Assembly (NCBI GenBank): GCA_024762925.1
Contig: JANTGM010000031.1
Location: 1 to 54,085 of the forward strand
Origin: Kofleriaceae bacterium
Lineage (GTDB): Bacteria > Myxococcota_A > Polyangia > Haliangiales > Haliangiaceae
Reading direction: 5' to 3'
Length of the DNA: 54,085 bases
Position numbers and translations under genes: made by a program. The notes under the pieces were generated by a model. It ran no database searches, had not been told where the DNA came from, and worked only from the letters and a program-made list of their open reading frames with translations. Position 1 is the first letter of the stretch; each line of letters opens with the position of its first letter. This document shows positions 32,101 to 38,288 of this stretch, one piece after another.

Positions 32101-34391
32101 TCCTGCGCAACACGACCAGCCCTCTCGAGCAGTGCAACTGTCTCGGCGCGATCTTGGAATTTATCTGAGATCGAAAAATACGCTTCAACCAAGTCGTCCC
32201 AGTGCCCCAGTGCCCCGTAGAGCGCCTCGAGGGCATCGTAGTCCCTTGCAGCAGCGTAGAGCTCGCGCAGAACACGGGCGGCCTTTCCGTGGCTCGGCTT
32301 GATCTCCAGAATCTCCTGATACACCTTTGCCGCCTGTGATGGCGCCTTGAGGCGTTCGGCGTACACCGCGCCCATTTTCTCCAGCACTGGCAGTGCAGCC
32401 TCTGGTGTGACCGCCAAAGCCCGCTTGCGCGCTAGCATTTCCACAAACGCGGGAAAGCGTTTTTCCCGCTCGTAGAGGGCACAGAGGGCATCGTAGGCGG
32501 CCGGCGCATCGGGAGCGATATCGTCCGGATCTGTCGTCGAGCCAGGAAGCTCCAGCACCATATTCCAGATATTGATTGCCAGGCGGCTATCACCAAGCTT
32601 TGTTCCCGCCAACGCTGCCATGTTTGCGTAGTGGGCACGTCGCTCGGTCACATCCAGAGTGAGAGCTTCGCGCCCCAGAAGATCGATCAGGGCCCGCCAC
32701 TGCCGACGGCGCGTGTAGATTTCCTTGAGTTTCGAAAGGGCTTCGGCATGGGTAGCATCCATACCTAAGAGTTCTTCTAACGGCTTGATTGCTTGCGCGT
32801 AGTTGCCAAAGCGATCAATCCAGAGAGCTGCCACTTCGCTGAGCAATGCGGCGCGTGCATCGAGTTCGAGACTTTCAAGATGTGCTTTGCGAGTGAGCAC
32901 CGCAATTAGATCATTCCAGCGGCCCAGTTCTCGGTACTTGGCTGCCAACGCGTCGAGCACCTCGAGATTCGACGGCTCCAGCGTGAGAATGCTGTTGTAG
33001 GTGTTGATGACCATGACGTCGAGGTTGAGACGGTCACGGTAGATCTCCACAACCTCGAGCAGGCCCTGAACGCGCCCTTCTGTATCCTCCGCAGGCAGCT
33101 TCTCGACTTGGTCCTTGATCAGATCGAGCAGCGCGTTCCACTTGCCCGTTCGCTCATAGAGCCGCCGAAGCGACTCGGATGCTTCGATATTTGTCGGATC
33201 GCTGCGAAGAATGCTCTTCCAGCTATCGATTGCCTTCTCAGGGTTGTCCATGCTGCCTTCAGACAGCTGCGCAAGCTCCACCATGAGCTCTTGCCGGCGC
33301 TCGGGATCCGCGTTGCCGACGCTCTTGAGCGCCTGGCGGTACAGCTGCATGAGCTTGCCGGCCTGCTCGGTTTGAACGTAATACTCTTTGTAGAAATCGA
33401 GCTGAATTCGATGCGCCGGAGCGAGTTTGCGAAGGCGCGCAAAGTACTCCTCGGCCGCTTCCATATCCTCGAGTCGCTGCCAGTGCAACATCCCGATTTG
33501 AATCAGCATATCTACTTCGGTCTCGGCGCTCCCAGAACGGCGTTTGTTCTTGAGCGCATTGGCATACAGGGAGACGGCCGCGGGCCAGTTCTCTTGCTCC
33601 TGATATCGGTTTGCCAAAAAGCCAACTGCTCTCGAATTGCTCGGATCATCGGCAATGACCTGTTGCATGGCCGTCGTTGCCAATTCCGCATTGTTGAGCG
33701 GCCCCTGCCCCAGCTCCGCCAATCGAACCCAACAGGCAATACGGATATCGGGCTTGTCAGCAATTTCGACACAGCTTTGCAGGTGCTCCTGCAATTCATC
33801 CCAGCGTTTGGCGTCGCCAAGCAAGCGCGCGAGCTGCAGGGCTGCACGGTTGTTCTTGGCGTCGACCTCAAGTGCTTTGCGCAAGTAGGTCTCAACTTCG
33901 CTGGCACCTGGACTGTACCGAGCATAGGTCTCAGCAGCGGCGCGGTAGAGGGTTGTGGCAAGCTTGGGCTCGGTTGTGGCCTCCGCCTCTTCGATGTACT
34001 TGTCTACGATTTGTTCCCAGTGGACCTGAATCAGCTCAAGGTGCGTGAGAAGCTCTTTCACCTCCGTGTTGTCGGGTTGGAGTTGCAGCGCTTCATTCAT
34101 GCACTGCAAGCTCGTATCGGCGTTGAGCAGGTCCTCGAAAACAACCTGCCCCTTGCCCACGAGTAGCGCTGCCTGTCGCTCGCCTCCTGCGTGCGCAAGC
34201 TCAAGATCAAAGAGCTTCACCGCCGTGTCCGAAGCGCCCTTGCCGCGCAACTGTTGGCGCGCTTCATCGAATGCAATCGCGGCTTCCGGGGTGCCCAAGA
34301 CCTGCGGCCCTAGTTTCTGCAACTCCGCAAGCGCTTGTGAGTCGCTGGGATCGCTGCGGAGCATGACAAGGTACTCTCTAAACTCGGCCAT
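23160..34391 (-). CDS. Giant tetratricopeptide-repeat protein (3,743 aa)
   Basis: One uninterrupted frame. Started at ATG 34391 (MAEFREYLVMLRSDPSDSQA) it lacks a signal peptide and membrane helices, so it should be cytosolic; the further-upstream reading from 34481 is unlikely. Almost the whole chain is TPR-like helices in a larger unit of about 70-75 residues, roughly of the form LE-D---A---Y--VL-LDP----AL--LERL----W--L--IL. By estimate there are close to 50 such units. The last about 180 residues are more canonical TPRs (KATTAYEEAFRIDPTNVRTM, KAKDMFKRALSADSAHVGAK). The composition is strongly acidic. TPR arrays are protein-binding scaffolds, and no catalytic domain is visible. Very large TPR proteins are known in Myxococcota-like genomes without established function. 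It is divergent from the ABC exporter genes. Confidence 0.9.
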   Translation of the reverse strand: MAEFREYLVMLRSDPSDSQALAELQKLGPQVLGTPEAAIAFDEARQQLRGKGASDTAVKLFDLELAHAGGERQAALLVGKGQVVFEDLLNADTSLQCMNEALQLQPDNTEVKELLTHLELIQVHWEQIVDKYIEEAEATTEPKLATTLYRAAAETYARYSPGASEVETYLRKALEVDAKNNRAALQLARLLGDAKRWDELQEHLQSCVEIADKPDIRIACWVRLAELGQGPLNNAELATTAMQQVIADDPSNSRAVGFLANRYQEQENWPAAVSLYANALKNKRRSGSAETEVDMLIQIGMLHWQRLEDMEAAEEYFARLRKLAPAHRIQLDFYKEYYVQTEQAGKLMQLYRQALKSVGNADPERRQELMVELAQLSEGSMDNPEKAIDSWKSILRSDPTNIEASESLRRLYERTGKWNALLDLIKDQVEKLPAEDTEGRVQGLLEVVEIYRDRLNLDVMVINTYNSILTLEPSNLEVLDALAAKYRELGRWNDLIAVLTRKAHLESLELDARAALLSEVAALWIDRFGNYAQAIKPLEELLGMDATHAEALSKLKEIYTRRRQWRALIDLLGREALTLDVTERRAHYANMAALAGTKLGDSRLAINIWNMVLELPGSTTDPDDIAPDAPAAYDALCALYEREKRFPAFVEMLARKRALAVTPEAALPVLEKMGAVYAERLKAPSQAAKVYQEILEIKPSHGKAARVLRELYAAARDYDALEALYGALGHWDDLVEAYFSISDKFQDRAETVALLERAGRVAQENIPNPDKVARVYERLQSVEPKHLGAAQALVPLYRGAGKWARLLSIHEILLEHASEEESLALIDDIRKLCEEQLGSKSLAFQWTGRAYQMRPNDSGLLSELKRLGAEADAWNEVSEILVERSQAEDVGEEERIELFRELGTIAEHRLHDPDTSREYFQGVLELRPEDRQAMDALEELATQQSEWPALLKILRKRVSMGQGSEKAELLFKVAYIEEERLEDTNAAVASYRAILAIEPENRRALRALGRIFEGLGDWEQLVSILEVEVGIAGDSDSEAALYYRLGELYQGPLDRPNDAREAFKRSMELAPSQPVYDALQFFMEEGQLPEVRAEIAQLLLPAFEQAAAHAKIAQAIEVLVQGAEGEERLGYEARLAGLYDGELNDPERAYAASARLLMLDPADAGNRMRLDMLGKLLDRVGDLRSKLVAAFGVCDERGCDEAVKLGIALELAILCDEILDDAEAAEEAWRRVQSLDEGNPDAHQALSRIFRTNEKWEELKSLLEGQVERSFDVAERVRLYWQLAELSEGVLDDSASAEAAFKGIIESDPEQSRAFSALGGIYERSERWEELEELLGHWSDYLDGAALSANDCRRARLRAEKLGRSHGAVDLAEEVLARNNEDEEARAVCESLLENEELRLRIARLLEPIYEAAVDSASLCRMLTVQAECAESDPEAVELYARIAEIQDEALGNPQAAMESWLLALSRDPSDERSLAALLRLAPVVDGWADLAAGLEAAIDGVDQGDLNTQARLLRSCADIRHDILVQPTETIALLERILALDTSDPEMIRYASSRLDVLYASSSEFGKQAAVLRSAADWAESTEERKTLLTRVAEIEEVALEDADAALVAWQAVLAEDPEDTAALLAAERLLEASAQYRDLADIVRRRVDLMELGPLRASALCRLAELYVEKLGEPNEGIASYLEVLDLDVDHSDVLNSLSSLYRSETRFDDLLDVLQRRVQNSEGSERASLLFEAGVVLADDLSRPSEAVEHFADVLRLDVDHQGARDRLRGFVSDPDLRYRAAELLEPIYEAGGEHAALISLLESLSEDNDDPRSVMTNLRRIANIQEIALQDSGAAFDVLKRAVRSSLAEPELPELLSDLQRLAAENDALPTLVTVYRDIAPDVFDGDLQRRLHLDIADLSRAVLKDEDTAREYYQLVLDGQPDDDRALRALEGIYRDREDYVALYDLLVQKAELAAHDIEARAAALTEAGSLCEDKLDRASDAAMHWEQVLELMPESREVATMLQNLYRKTERWHDLAEALESRLGYAMTVEEAVDLRCRLGVLYEEQLRDPDAAVENYGAAIGGDPTHQAALASLERLLEEPDTRSAVADILEPIHIAQQNWPQLVRIYEIKLEAADDPADRLRLTKYIARLHEDQLEDLDGAFLWLGRVFRECPSDKSVRMQLERLVSVVHNWEGLAEVYQAYVDDESGDSPEMREVTETLAELYNKRLGKVDEALVAYKRVLQMDPDALQVFSRTETMLVRAEAWDELVGLYEEVVHSSYDDVRRQEIYEKLAGVQEDQLEDHGKATDAWRALLEIDPDNERAMGQLDRLLEVQQNWYELADLLLGQIDRPRDEGQLLESRLRLAQIREQHLEDMDGAIEQYQEALHMPGGELALTALERLVMDDAHREQIADILEPVYREKDWWQKLAVILDAKLMYAEDQSQRGEMLREIAQIHEERGGDLGLALEALGKAWLEDTGDLELYQRFVSLGLSQGKADLLIEVLEKGIKDQYDFELVGTVLMQLAGIHETSRNDSAEAIACLRRLLEVTDDHAVALSELDRLLATTRDWDALIPILERRAELAEDAEARVALLRRVAMTHENERSDRGAAIDAYRNVLNAEEGDVDALDALERLFTAEENWAELAQVLLSKIESNEDPAARRLLHFELASLQENKLGDVYEAIAQMRAVLDLDPDDSRALEGLRTLFEKESMWQDLLEVIDQQVTLASGDSKVQGAFAAAELVEMRLMELESAIERYAGVLELAPAHEGARAALLRHSENEDTMERCCEVLEGVFRAEANFDALAQVIETRIGAAHGDEDREGALLGELAELHEMSRGDTASAFATWSRALVVQVENEAVQSQLERLSMSMGNWQELVSLYEGILGETVDSNVEFLCASKLGRFYEESLGDLNRAAERYSRALAVADDEGPTLLALSRIYERNGQYAELAETYARRADATMDETEQANLLFMLGDVREQRLGQVADAVASYRDVLERDANHGASRGALERLLATSEQERGAIIAILEPLYEQDGDSARLADLLSTKIGSVNDSFERAQIYARIAEIAEQELGDATRALDAVGGWLAEEPESEQALDELERLGEEVQRYGEVAARLDGICAGSNNPDVQARLGTRSARIKIDKLGDHAGALVNVESLLKLDADDAGALDALQQICRQQGDWARLAQTQWHRSELTYDPAKKREMLVEVAHLRLQLEMREECIAAWRAVLDLDEADAEAQRELAILYRGQGAWDDLIEMLKLSSRYATDSEADRALRTEVAQTYVEQLGDLEQGVDAWQAVLDLDPNALEPLDALESLHRQREDFMAVQEILLRRAEAVDGDEARIGVYMRLSQLAEIDRESPEEAVDFMRSVLEIDSAHEDANAQLERLLRSLERWHDVVELHQVRAEICAVQGDDAGELRWLAQAAEIWEGQLDNPDEAAEILEKILVRDPNSVAALTRLAKIYESASDWERCSEILERAVALGPQGRDAADLYVRLGEVARNKDGDEAKAQEYFGQALHFDGYHPIALERIEEAARDKDDWILVADMVRRRYEICQDPAEKLDLTVELAELYGERLGQPAHVIPLLEAANQGTPGNPRILGPLADLYFQAGRHDEAAPMYEQLAEAAKAKRNMKVVAQFKQRLAGIFRAQGDAEKATTAYEEAFRIDPTNVRTMVGLGELYMAKQDWEKARRVYRSMVLQNIDPAIGITKADVYFKLGQIHQAQGEGPKAKDMFKRALSADSAHVGAKEALAALG

Positions 34392-34588
34392 TTCTCGCCA
34401 AATGTATCGCGCCACGCGGCAGCCAGACAACGGCCAGCCATTCGAGAATCGTTGGTCTGTGAATGCGACATGTGCGCACAACTCTCCACCGCCAGGTGAG
34501 CGACGTTTCTAGGGCCGCGATCCGTGCATGGGGCTACGGAGAGCGCTACCGTTGGGCCTGGTAGTTGCGGGTGAGTTCTGAAGGCAAT
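34392..34588. other. Divergent promoter region of the TPR and ABC exporter genes
   Basis: 197 bp separate the probable starts of the giant TPR gene (minus) and the first exporter gene (plus). Both promoters must be here, but I see no convincing -35/-10 pair and no inverted repeat long enough to propose an operator. Confidence 0.4.
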
Positions 34589-36373
34589 GTGGGGCGTATC
34601 AACGCCGGCGAACTGGCAAACGAAGGCCCTTGGTCCCTGCTGCGCGTGTATCGTCGCGAGGTCCTCGCAGCGTGTTTCATGCTCTTGTGCACGGCGGGTC
34701 TCACACTCTCGCTCCCAACCGTGCTTGGCAAGACCGTGGAGGCACTCATCGGCCCCGATCCCGCTGGAGACGTTCCCACTCTTGCCATTTGGATGATCGG
34801 GATTGCGATTGTCGGGGCGTGCACCCGCATCGCATCTCGGGTCTGGCTCTTCAATGCAGCGCGAAACGCTGAATACGACTTGCGCTCAATTGTGTTCCGC
34901 CATCTGCTGACGCTGGACTCCAACTTCTATCGAGAACACTCCACAGGCGATGTGATGTCGCGACTCACCAACGACGTGCAAACCGTTCGTGCGCTTTGGG
35001 GACCGGGGCTTCTAAATATTGTAAACACGAGCTTTCTGGTCACTGTGGCACTTGTGCTGATGTTGCGCGTGGATCCTGTGCTCACCGCGTGGGCGCTGTT
35101 GCCCTACCCAAGCATGGTTCTTCTTGGCATGGGCTTTGGCCGACGTATCTACAAGAGCAGCCGAGCCGTACAAGCCCAACTCGGCACGCTCTCGTCATCC
35201 ATTCAAGAAGACCTGACCGGCATCGCGATCATCAAGTCGTACAACCTCGAAGAGAATCGGGCTCGCAACTTCGAGGCCTCTTCGACCTTGCTTCTCGACC
35301 ACAACATGGCGCTCACAAAGGTGCGTGGCCAGCTTGTGCCAACGCTAGGTGCGGTCGCCGCGCTCGGAACCGTCGTCATGCTCTTCATTGGAGGACGTCG
35401 GGTCATCGAAGGCCACATTACTCTGGGGCAGCTCATCGAGTTCAACGCCTACCTGGCTGCACTCGTCTGGCCAACGCTGGCGATGGGGTGGATGATTTCA
35501 CTCTTACAGCGGGGACGAGCGTCGTGGGAACGGCTGGCTGTGGTGCTCTCGACTGTGCCGAAAATTACCGACGGTGATGGCCCAGCGCTCGATCCCGACA
35601 CAACGCGTGGTGATGTGGAGATTCGGAACCTGCATCTGAGCCTGGGGGAAACCGAAGTGCTCAGCGGTGTGAGTCTGCGTCTCGAGCCTGGCACCACAAC
35701 AGCCATTGTGGGCCGAACCGGTTCCGGAAAAAGCTCGCTAATCTCTACTCTGCCGAGGCTCAACGAAGTCGCCGACGGTAGCGTCTTTCTCGACGGACGC
35801 GACATTAACTCGCTGCCACTAGAGAGTCTGCGATCCTTGATAGGCTTTGCTCCGCAGGAAGCGTTCCTCTTCTCCACATCCATTGGTGACAACATCCGCT
35901 TTGGGGTCGACCGTAGGCCGCTGCCTCCGAAAGATGAAGAAGGCTACACTACTGCGATCGAGGAGGCTGCCAAGTACGCCGGGCTCACTCGCGACCTCGC
36001 CGCCCTTCCCGACGGCCTCGACACGGTGGTTGGCGAGCGAGGAATCACGCTCTCGGGCGGACAGCGCCAGCGTGTTGCCCTTGCTCGCGCACTCGCTACC
36101 CAGCCCAAAGTGCTGGTGCTCGATGATTCCCTATCTTCGGTAGATGCAGAGACAGAGCGAGAAATTCTTAGTCACCTCGGTGAGCTAATGAAGGATCGCA
36201 CGTCGATCATTCTCTCGCATCGGCTGGCAGCAGTGCGACGAGCAGACCAAATCGCCGTTCTTGAGGACGGCAAGCTCGTGGAGCTTGGACAGCATGACGA
36301 GTTGCTCAAGCGCGGTGGTGTGTACGCCGAGATTTACGATACCCAGGTAAAAGAAGGAGTGCTCCTTGACTGA
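34589..36373 (+). CDS. ABC exporter half-transporter with degenerate ATP site
   Basis: A 594-residue type IV (B-type) exporter subunit with six membrane helices (about residues 25-300) fused to an ATPase domain. Walker A GRTGSGKSS is at about 375, the Q-loop is PQEAFLF, the signature is the canonical LSGGQRQR at about 488, and the H-loop is LSHRLA. Walker B reads VLVLDDSLSSVD, with Asp where the catalytic Glu is expected. That is the hallmark of the degenerate-site subunit in heterodimeric exporters (LmrC, BmrC and TM287 type). The start is ambiguous: GTG 34589 has AAGG four bases upstream; TTG 34565 and GTG 34571 are in frame. It overlaps the partner gene by 8 bp. Substrates could be lipids, drugs or peptides. 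Confidence 0.92.
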   Translation: MGRINAGELANEGPWSLLRVYRREVLAACFMLLCTAGLTLSLPTVLGKTVEALIGPDPAGDVPTLAIWMIGIAIVGACTRIASRVWLFNAARNAEYDLRSIVFRHLLTLDSNFYREHSTGDVMSRLTNDVQTVRALWGPGLLNIVNTSFLVTVALVLMLRVDPVLTAWALLPYPSMVLLGMGFGRRIYKSSRAVQAQLGTLSSSIQEDLTGIAIIKSYNLEENRARNFEASSTLLLDHNMALTKVRGQLVPTLGAVAALGTVVMLFIGGRRVIEGHITLGQLIEFNAYLAALVWPTLAMGWMISLLQRGRASWERLAVVLSTVPKITDGDGPALDPDTTRGDVEIRNLHLSLGETEVLSGVSLRLEPGTTTAIVGRTGSGKSSLISTLPRLNEVADGSVFLDGRDINSLPLESLRSLIGFAPQEAFLFSTSIGDNIRFGVDRRPLPPKDEEGYTTAIEEAAKYAGLTRDLAALPDGLDTVVGERGITLSGGQRQRVALARALATQPKVLVLDDSLSSVDAETEREILSHLGELMKDRTSIILSHRLAAVRRADQIAVLEDGKLVELGQHDELLKRGGVYAEIYDTQVKEGVLLD

Positions 36374-38168
36374 GCCCGCGCCAGCAACGCCAAAATCCGC
36401 TCACAAGAGTGAAGAGGTGCTGGGCAAGGCCTACGACAGTCGCCTGATGCTTCGGCTGTGGCGGTATGTGAGGCCGCACTGGGCGTTGCTCGCGCTCGCA
36501 CTATTTCTCATTCCCGTCACGGTCGCCTTCGAGATTGCTCAGCCCTACCTGCTGAGCTTGGCCATCGATGTCTACATCGCTCATCACATTCCCGAGGGTC
36601 TGGGCAGTCTCGCGCTGCTCTTTGTGAGCTTCGTTCTGTTGCAGGCAATCTGCGCCTACGCCCAGCTCTACGCACTGCAACTGGCAGGTCAGCGATCGAT
36701 GCACAGCCTGCGAATGGCAACCTATCGACACATCCTCACGCGTCGGCTGGCATTCTTCGATCGCGTTCCTGTCGGTCGATTGCTCACCCGCATGACCAAC
36801 GATATCGAGAGCATCAACGAAATGTTCTCAAGCGGCGTGGTGACCCTAATCGCAGATGCAATTCGCCTACTTGCGATCGTGGCCATGATGTTCTACTTGA
36901 ACGTCAAACTCACGCTCATCACCTTTGTAACCCTGCCCGCACTGATCGTCCTGGTTGGCTATTCTCGCAACCTCATGCGCGCCTCGTATCGACAGATTCG
37001 GGTCAAATTGGCAGCGATGAACAGCCATGTGCAAGAGCATCTGAGCGGCATAAAAGTCGTGCAGCTCTTCTGCCGCGAACGCGCCACCGCTGAGACCTAC
37101 GAACGCATCAACAAGGAGTATCGCGAGGCCTACACCGGTTCCATTCGAGCCGACGCCAGCATGTACGCCATCGTCGAGGCAATCGGAATTTGCTCTGCAG
37201 CTGCGATTGCTTGGCACTCGGGCAGCGCTATCGGCGAAGGCGGGGTCACTGTTGGCCTGGTTGTCGCCTTCATCGAGTACGTCAATAAGTTCTTCATTCC
37301 AATAAAGGACTTCAGCGCGAAGTATGCAGTGATGCAGTCCGCCATGGCTGCCGCGGAACGCATCGTAAGCCTTCTGGACACCGAGGAAGAAGACGCCCCT
37401 GTCGCTCCGACCGAGGGCGATGAGGTCACAACGGATGCACAGGCCATCTCGTTCTCGGATGTTACGTTTAGCTATCGAATTGGTGAGCAGGTGCTCAAGG
37501 GCCTTTCCCTCGACGTGGCCCCCGGCCAAAAGGTCGCCGTTGTGGGGTCGACAGGTTCGGGCAAATCGACCTTGATCAAACTACTGGCGAGACTCTACGA
37601 GCCTGATGGTGGCAGCATCGCGCTCGCGGGGAGAGACATTCGCAGCATTCCCGCTGCGGAAATTCGTCAGCGCATTACCGTGGTCAATCAGGACGTCTTC
37701 CTCTTTGCCGGCAGCATCCGCGACAATGTGCGACTGGGGCATCATGAGGCCTCTGATGCTGATATCGATCAAGCGCTGGCGCAAATTGGAGCAGACCAGG
37801 TCGTGCGAGCGCTTGCCGATGGTGCAGATGCGCACGTTGCGGATCGCGGCGAGAACCTCTCCGCCGGTGAGCGACAGCTCATCTCCTTTGCGCGCGCGCT
37901 GGTTCGAGATCCGGAGATACTGATACTCGATGAGGCCACGGCCCACGTCGATCCCAAGACCGAATCGGTTATTGAAGCGGGTCTCGACACACTCATGGCG
38001 GGCCGCACAACCCTGGTCATCGCCCACAGGCTCTCCACAATCCGCAACGCCGACAAGATCATTGTTTTGGCCCACGGCGTGGTTGAAGAAGAGGGTAGCT
38101 ACGAAGAACTCTTGGCGAGAGGCGGCGTCTTCGCTAAATTGGAGAAGAGCTTCTCTCGAGACCACTAG
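36366..38168 (+). CDS. ABC exporter half-transporter, catalytic partner
   Basis: A 600-residue six-helix plus ATPase exporter subunit. Walker A is GSTGSGKST (about residue 394), the Q-loop VVNQDVFLF, Walker B ILILDEATAHVD with the catalytic Glu, and the H-loop IAHRLSTI. Its signature is LSAGERQL, a departure from LSGGQ. It therefore complements the upstream subunit: its Walker motifs with the partner's LSGGQ make the active ATP site, while its LSAGE with the partner's Asp-type Walker B makes the inactive one. The start is TTG 36366, supported by AAGGAG a few bases upstream and an 8-bp overlap with the previous stop, so the pair is translationally coupled. An inner-membrane heterodimer is expected. 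Confidence 0.93.
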   Translation: MTEPAPATPKSAHKSEEVLGKAYDSRLMLRLWRYVRPHWALLALALFLIPVTVAFEIAQPYLLSLAIDVYIAHHIPEGLGSLALLFVSFVLLQAICAYAQLYALQLAGQRSMHSLRMATYRHILTRRLAFFDRVPVGRLLTRMTNDIESINEMFSSGVVTLIADAIRLLAIVAMMFYLNVKLTLITFVTLPALIVLVGYSRNLMRASYRQIRVKLAAMNSHVQEHLSGIKVVQLFCRERATAETYERINKEYREAYTGSIRADASMYAIVEAIGICSAAAIAWHSGSAIGEGGVTVGLVVAFIEYVNKFFIPIKDFSAKYAVMQSAMAAAERIVSLLDTEEEDAPVAPTEGDEVTTDAQAISFSDVTFSYRIGEQVLKGLSLDVAPGQKVAVVGSTGSGKSTLIKLLARLYEPDGGSIALAGRDIRSIPAAEIRQRITVVNQDVFLFAGSIRDNVRLGHHEASDADIDQALAQIGADQVVRALADGADAHVADRGENLSAGERQLISFARALVRDPEILILDEATAHVDPKTESVIEAGLDTLMAGRTTLVIAHRLSTIRNADKIIVLAHGVVEEEGSYEELLARGGVFAKLEKSFSRDH

Positions 38169-38200
38169 AGCCTCGATCGGCTAGGAGGCTGAAGCAAGAC

Positions 38201-38287
38201 ATGAGTGAAACGCAGATCAAGTCGCCAATGCAATGTCGGTTCAGGCCCGCGACTCGCTGCGCTATTTCGCCGCGTTTGGGCTTCTAG
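38201..38287 (+). CDS. Possible 28-residue leader ORF before the hybrid kinase
   Basis: ATG 38201 is preceded by a perfect AGGAGG (38183-38188), the best ribosome-binding site in this area. It opens a frame (MSETQIKSPMQCRF...) that stops at TAG 38285-38287, one base before the kinase ATG at 38289. This arrangement would couple kinase translation to the short frame. Alternatively the kinase could begin at GTG 38205 in its own frame, or a frame error in the assembly could have split one N-terminus. No homologue is recognised, so this is tentative. Confidence 0.35.
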   Translation: MSETQIKSPMQCRFRPATRCAISPRLGF

Positions 38288-38288
38288 G

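Noticed and set aside
34392-34481. 30-residue N-terminal extension of the giant TPR protein
   Set aside because: Not TPR-like and Arg/Cys/Trp-mixed; the repeat-bearing sequence begins right at ATG 34391.
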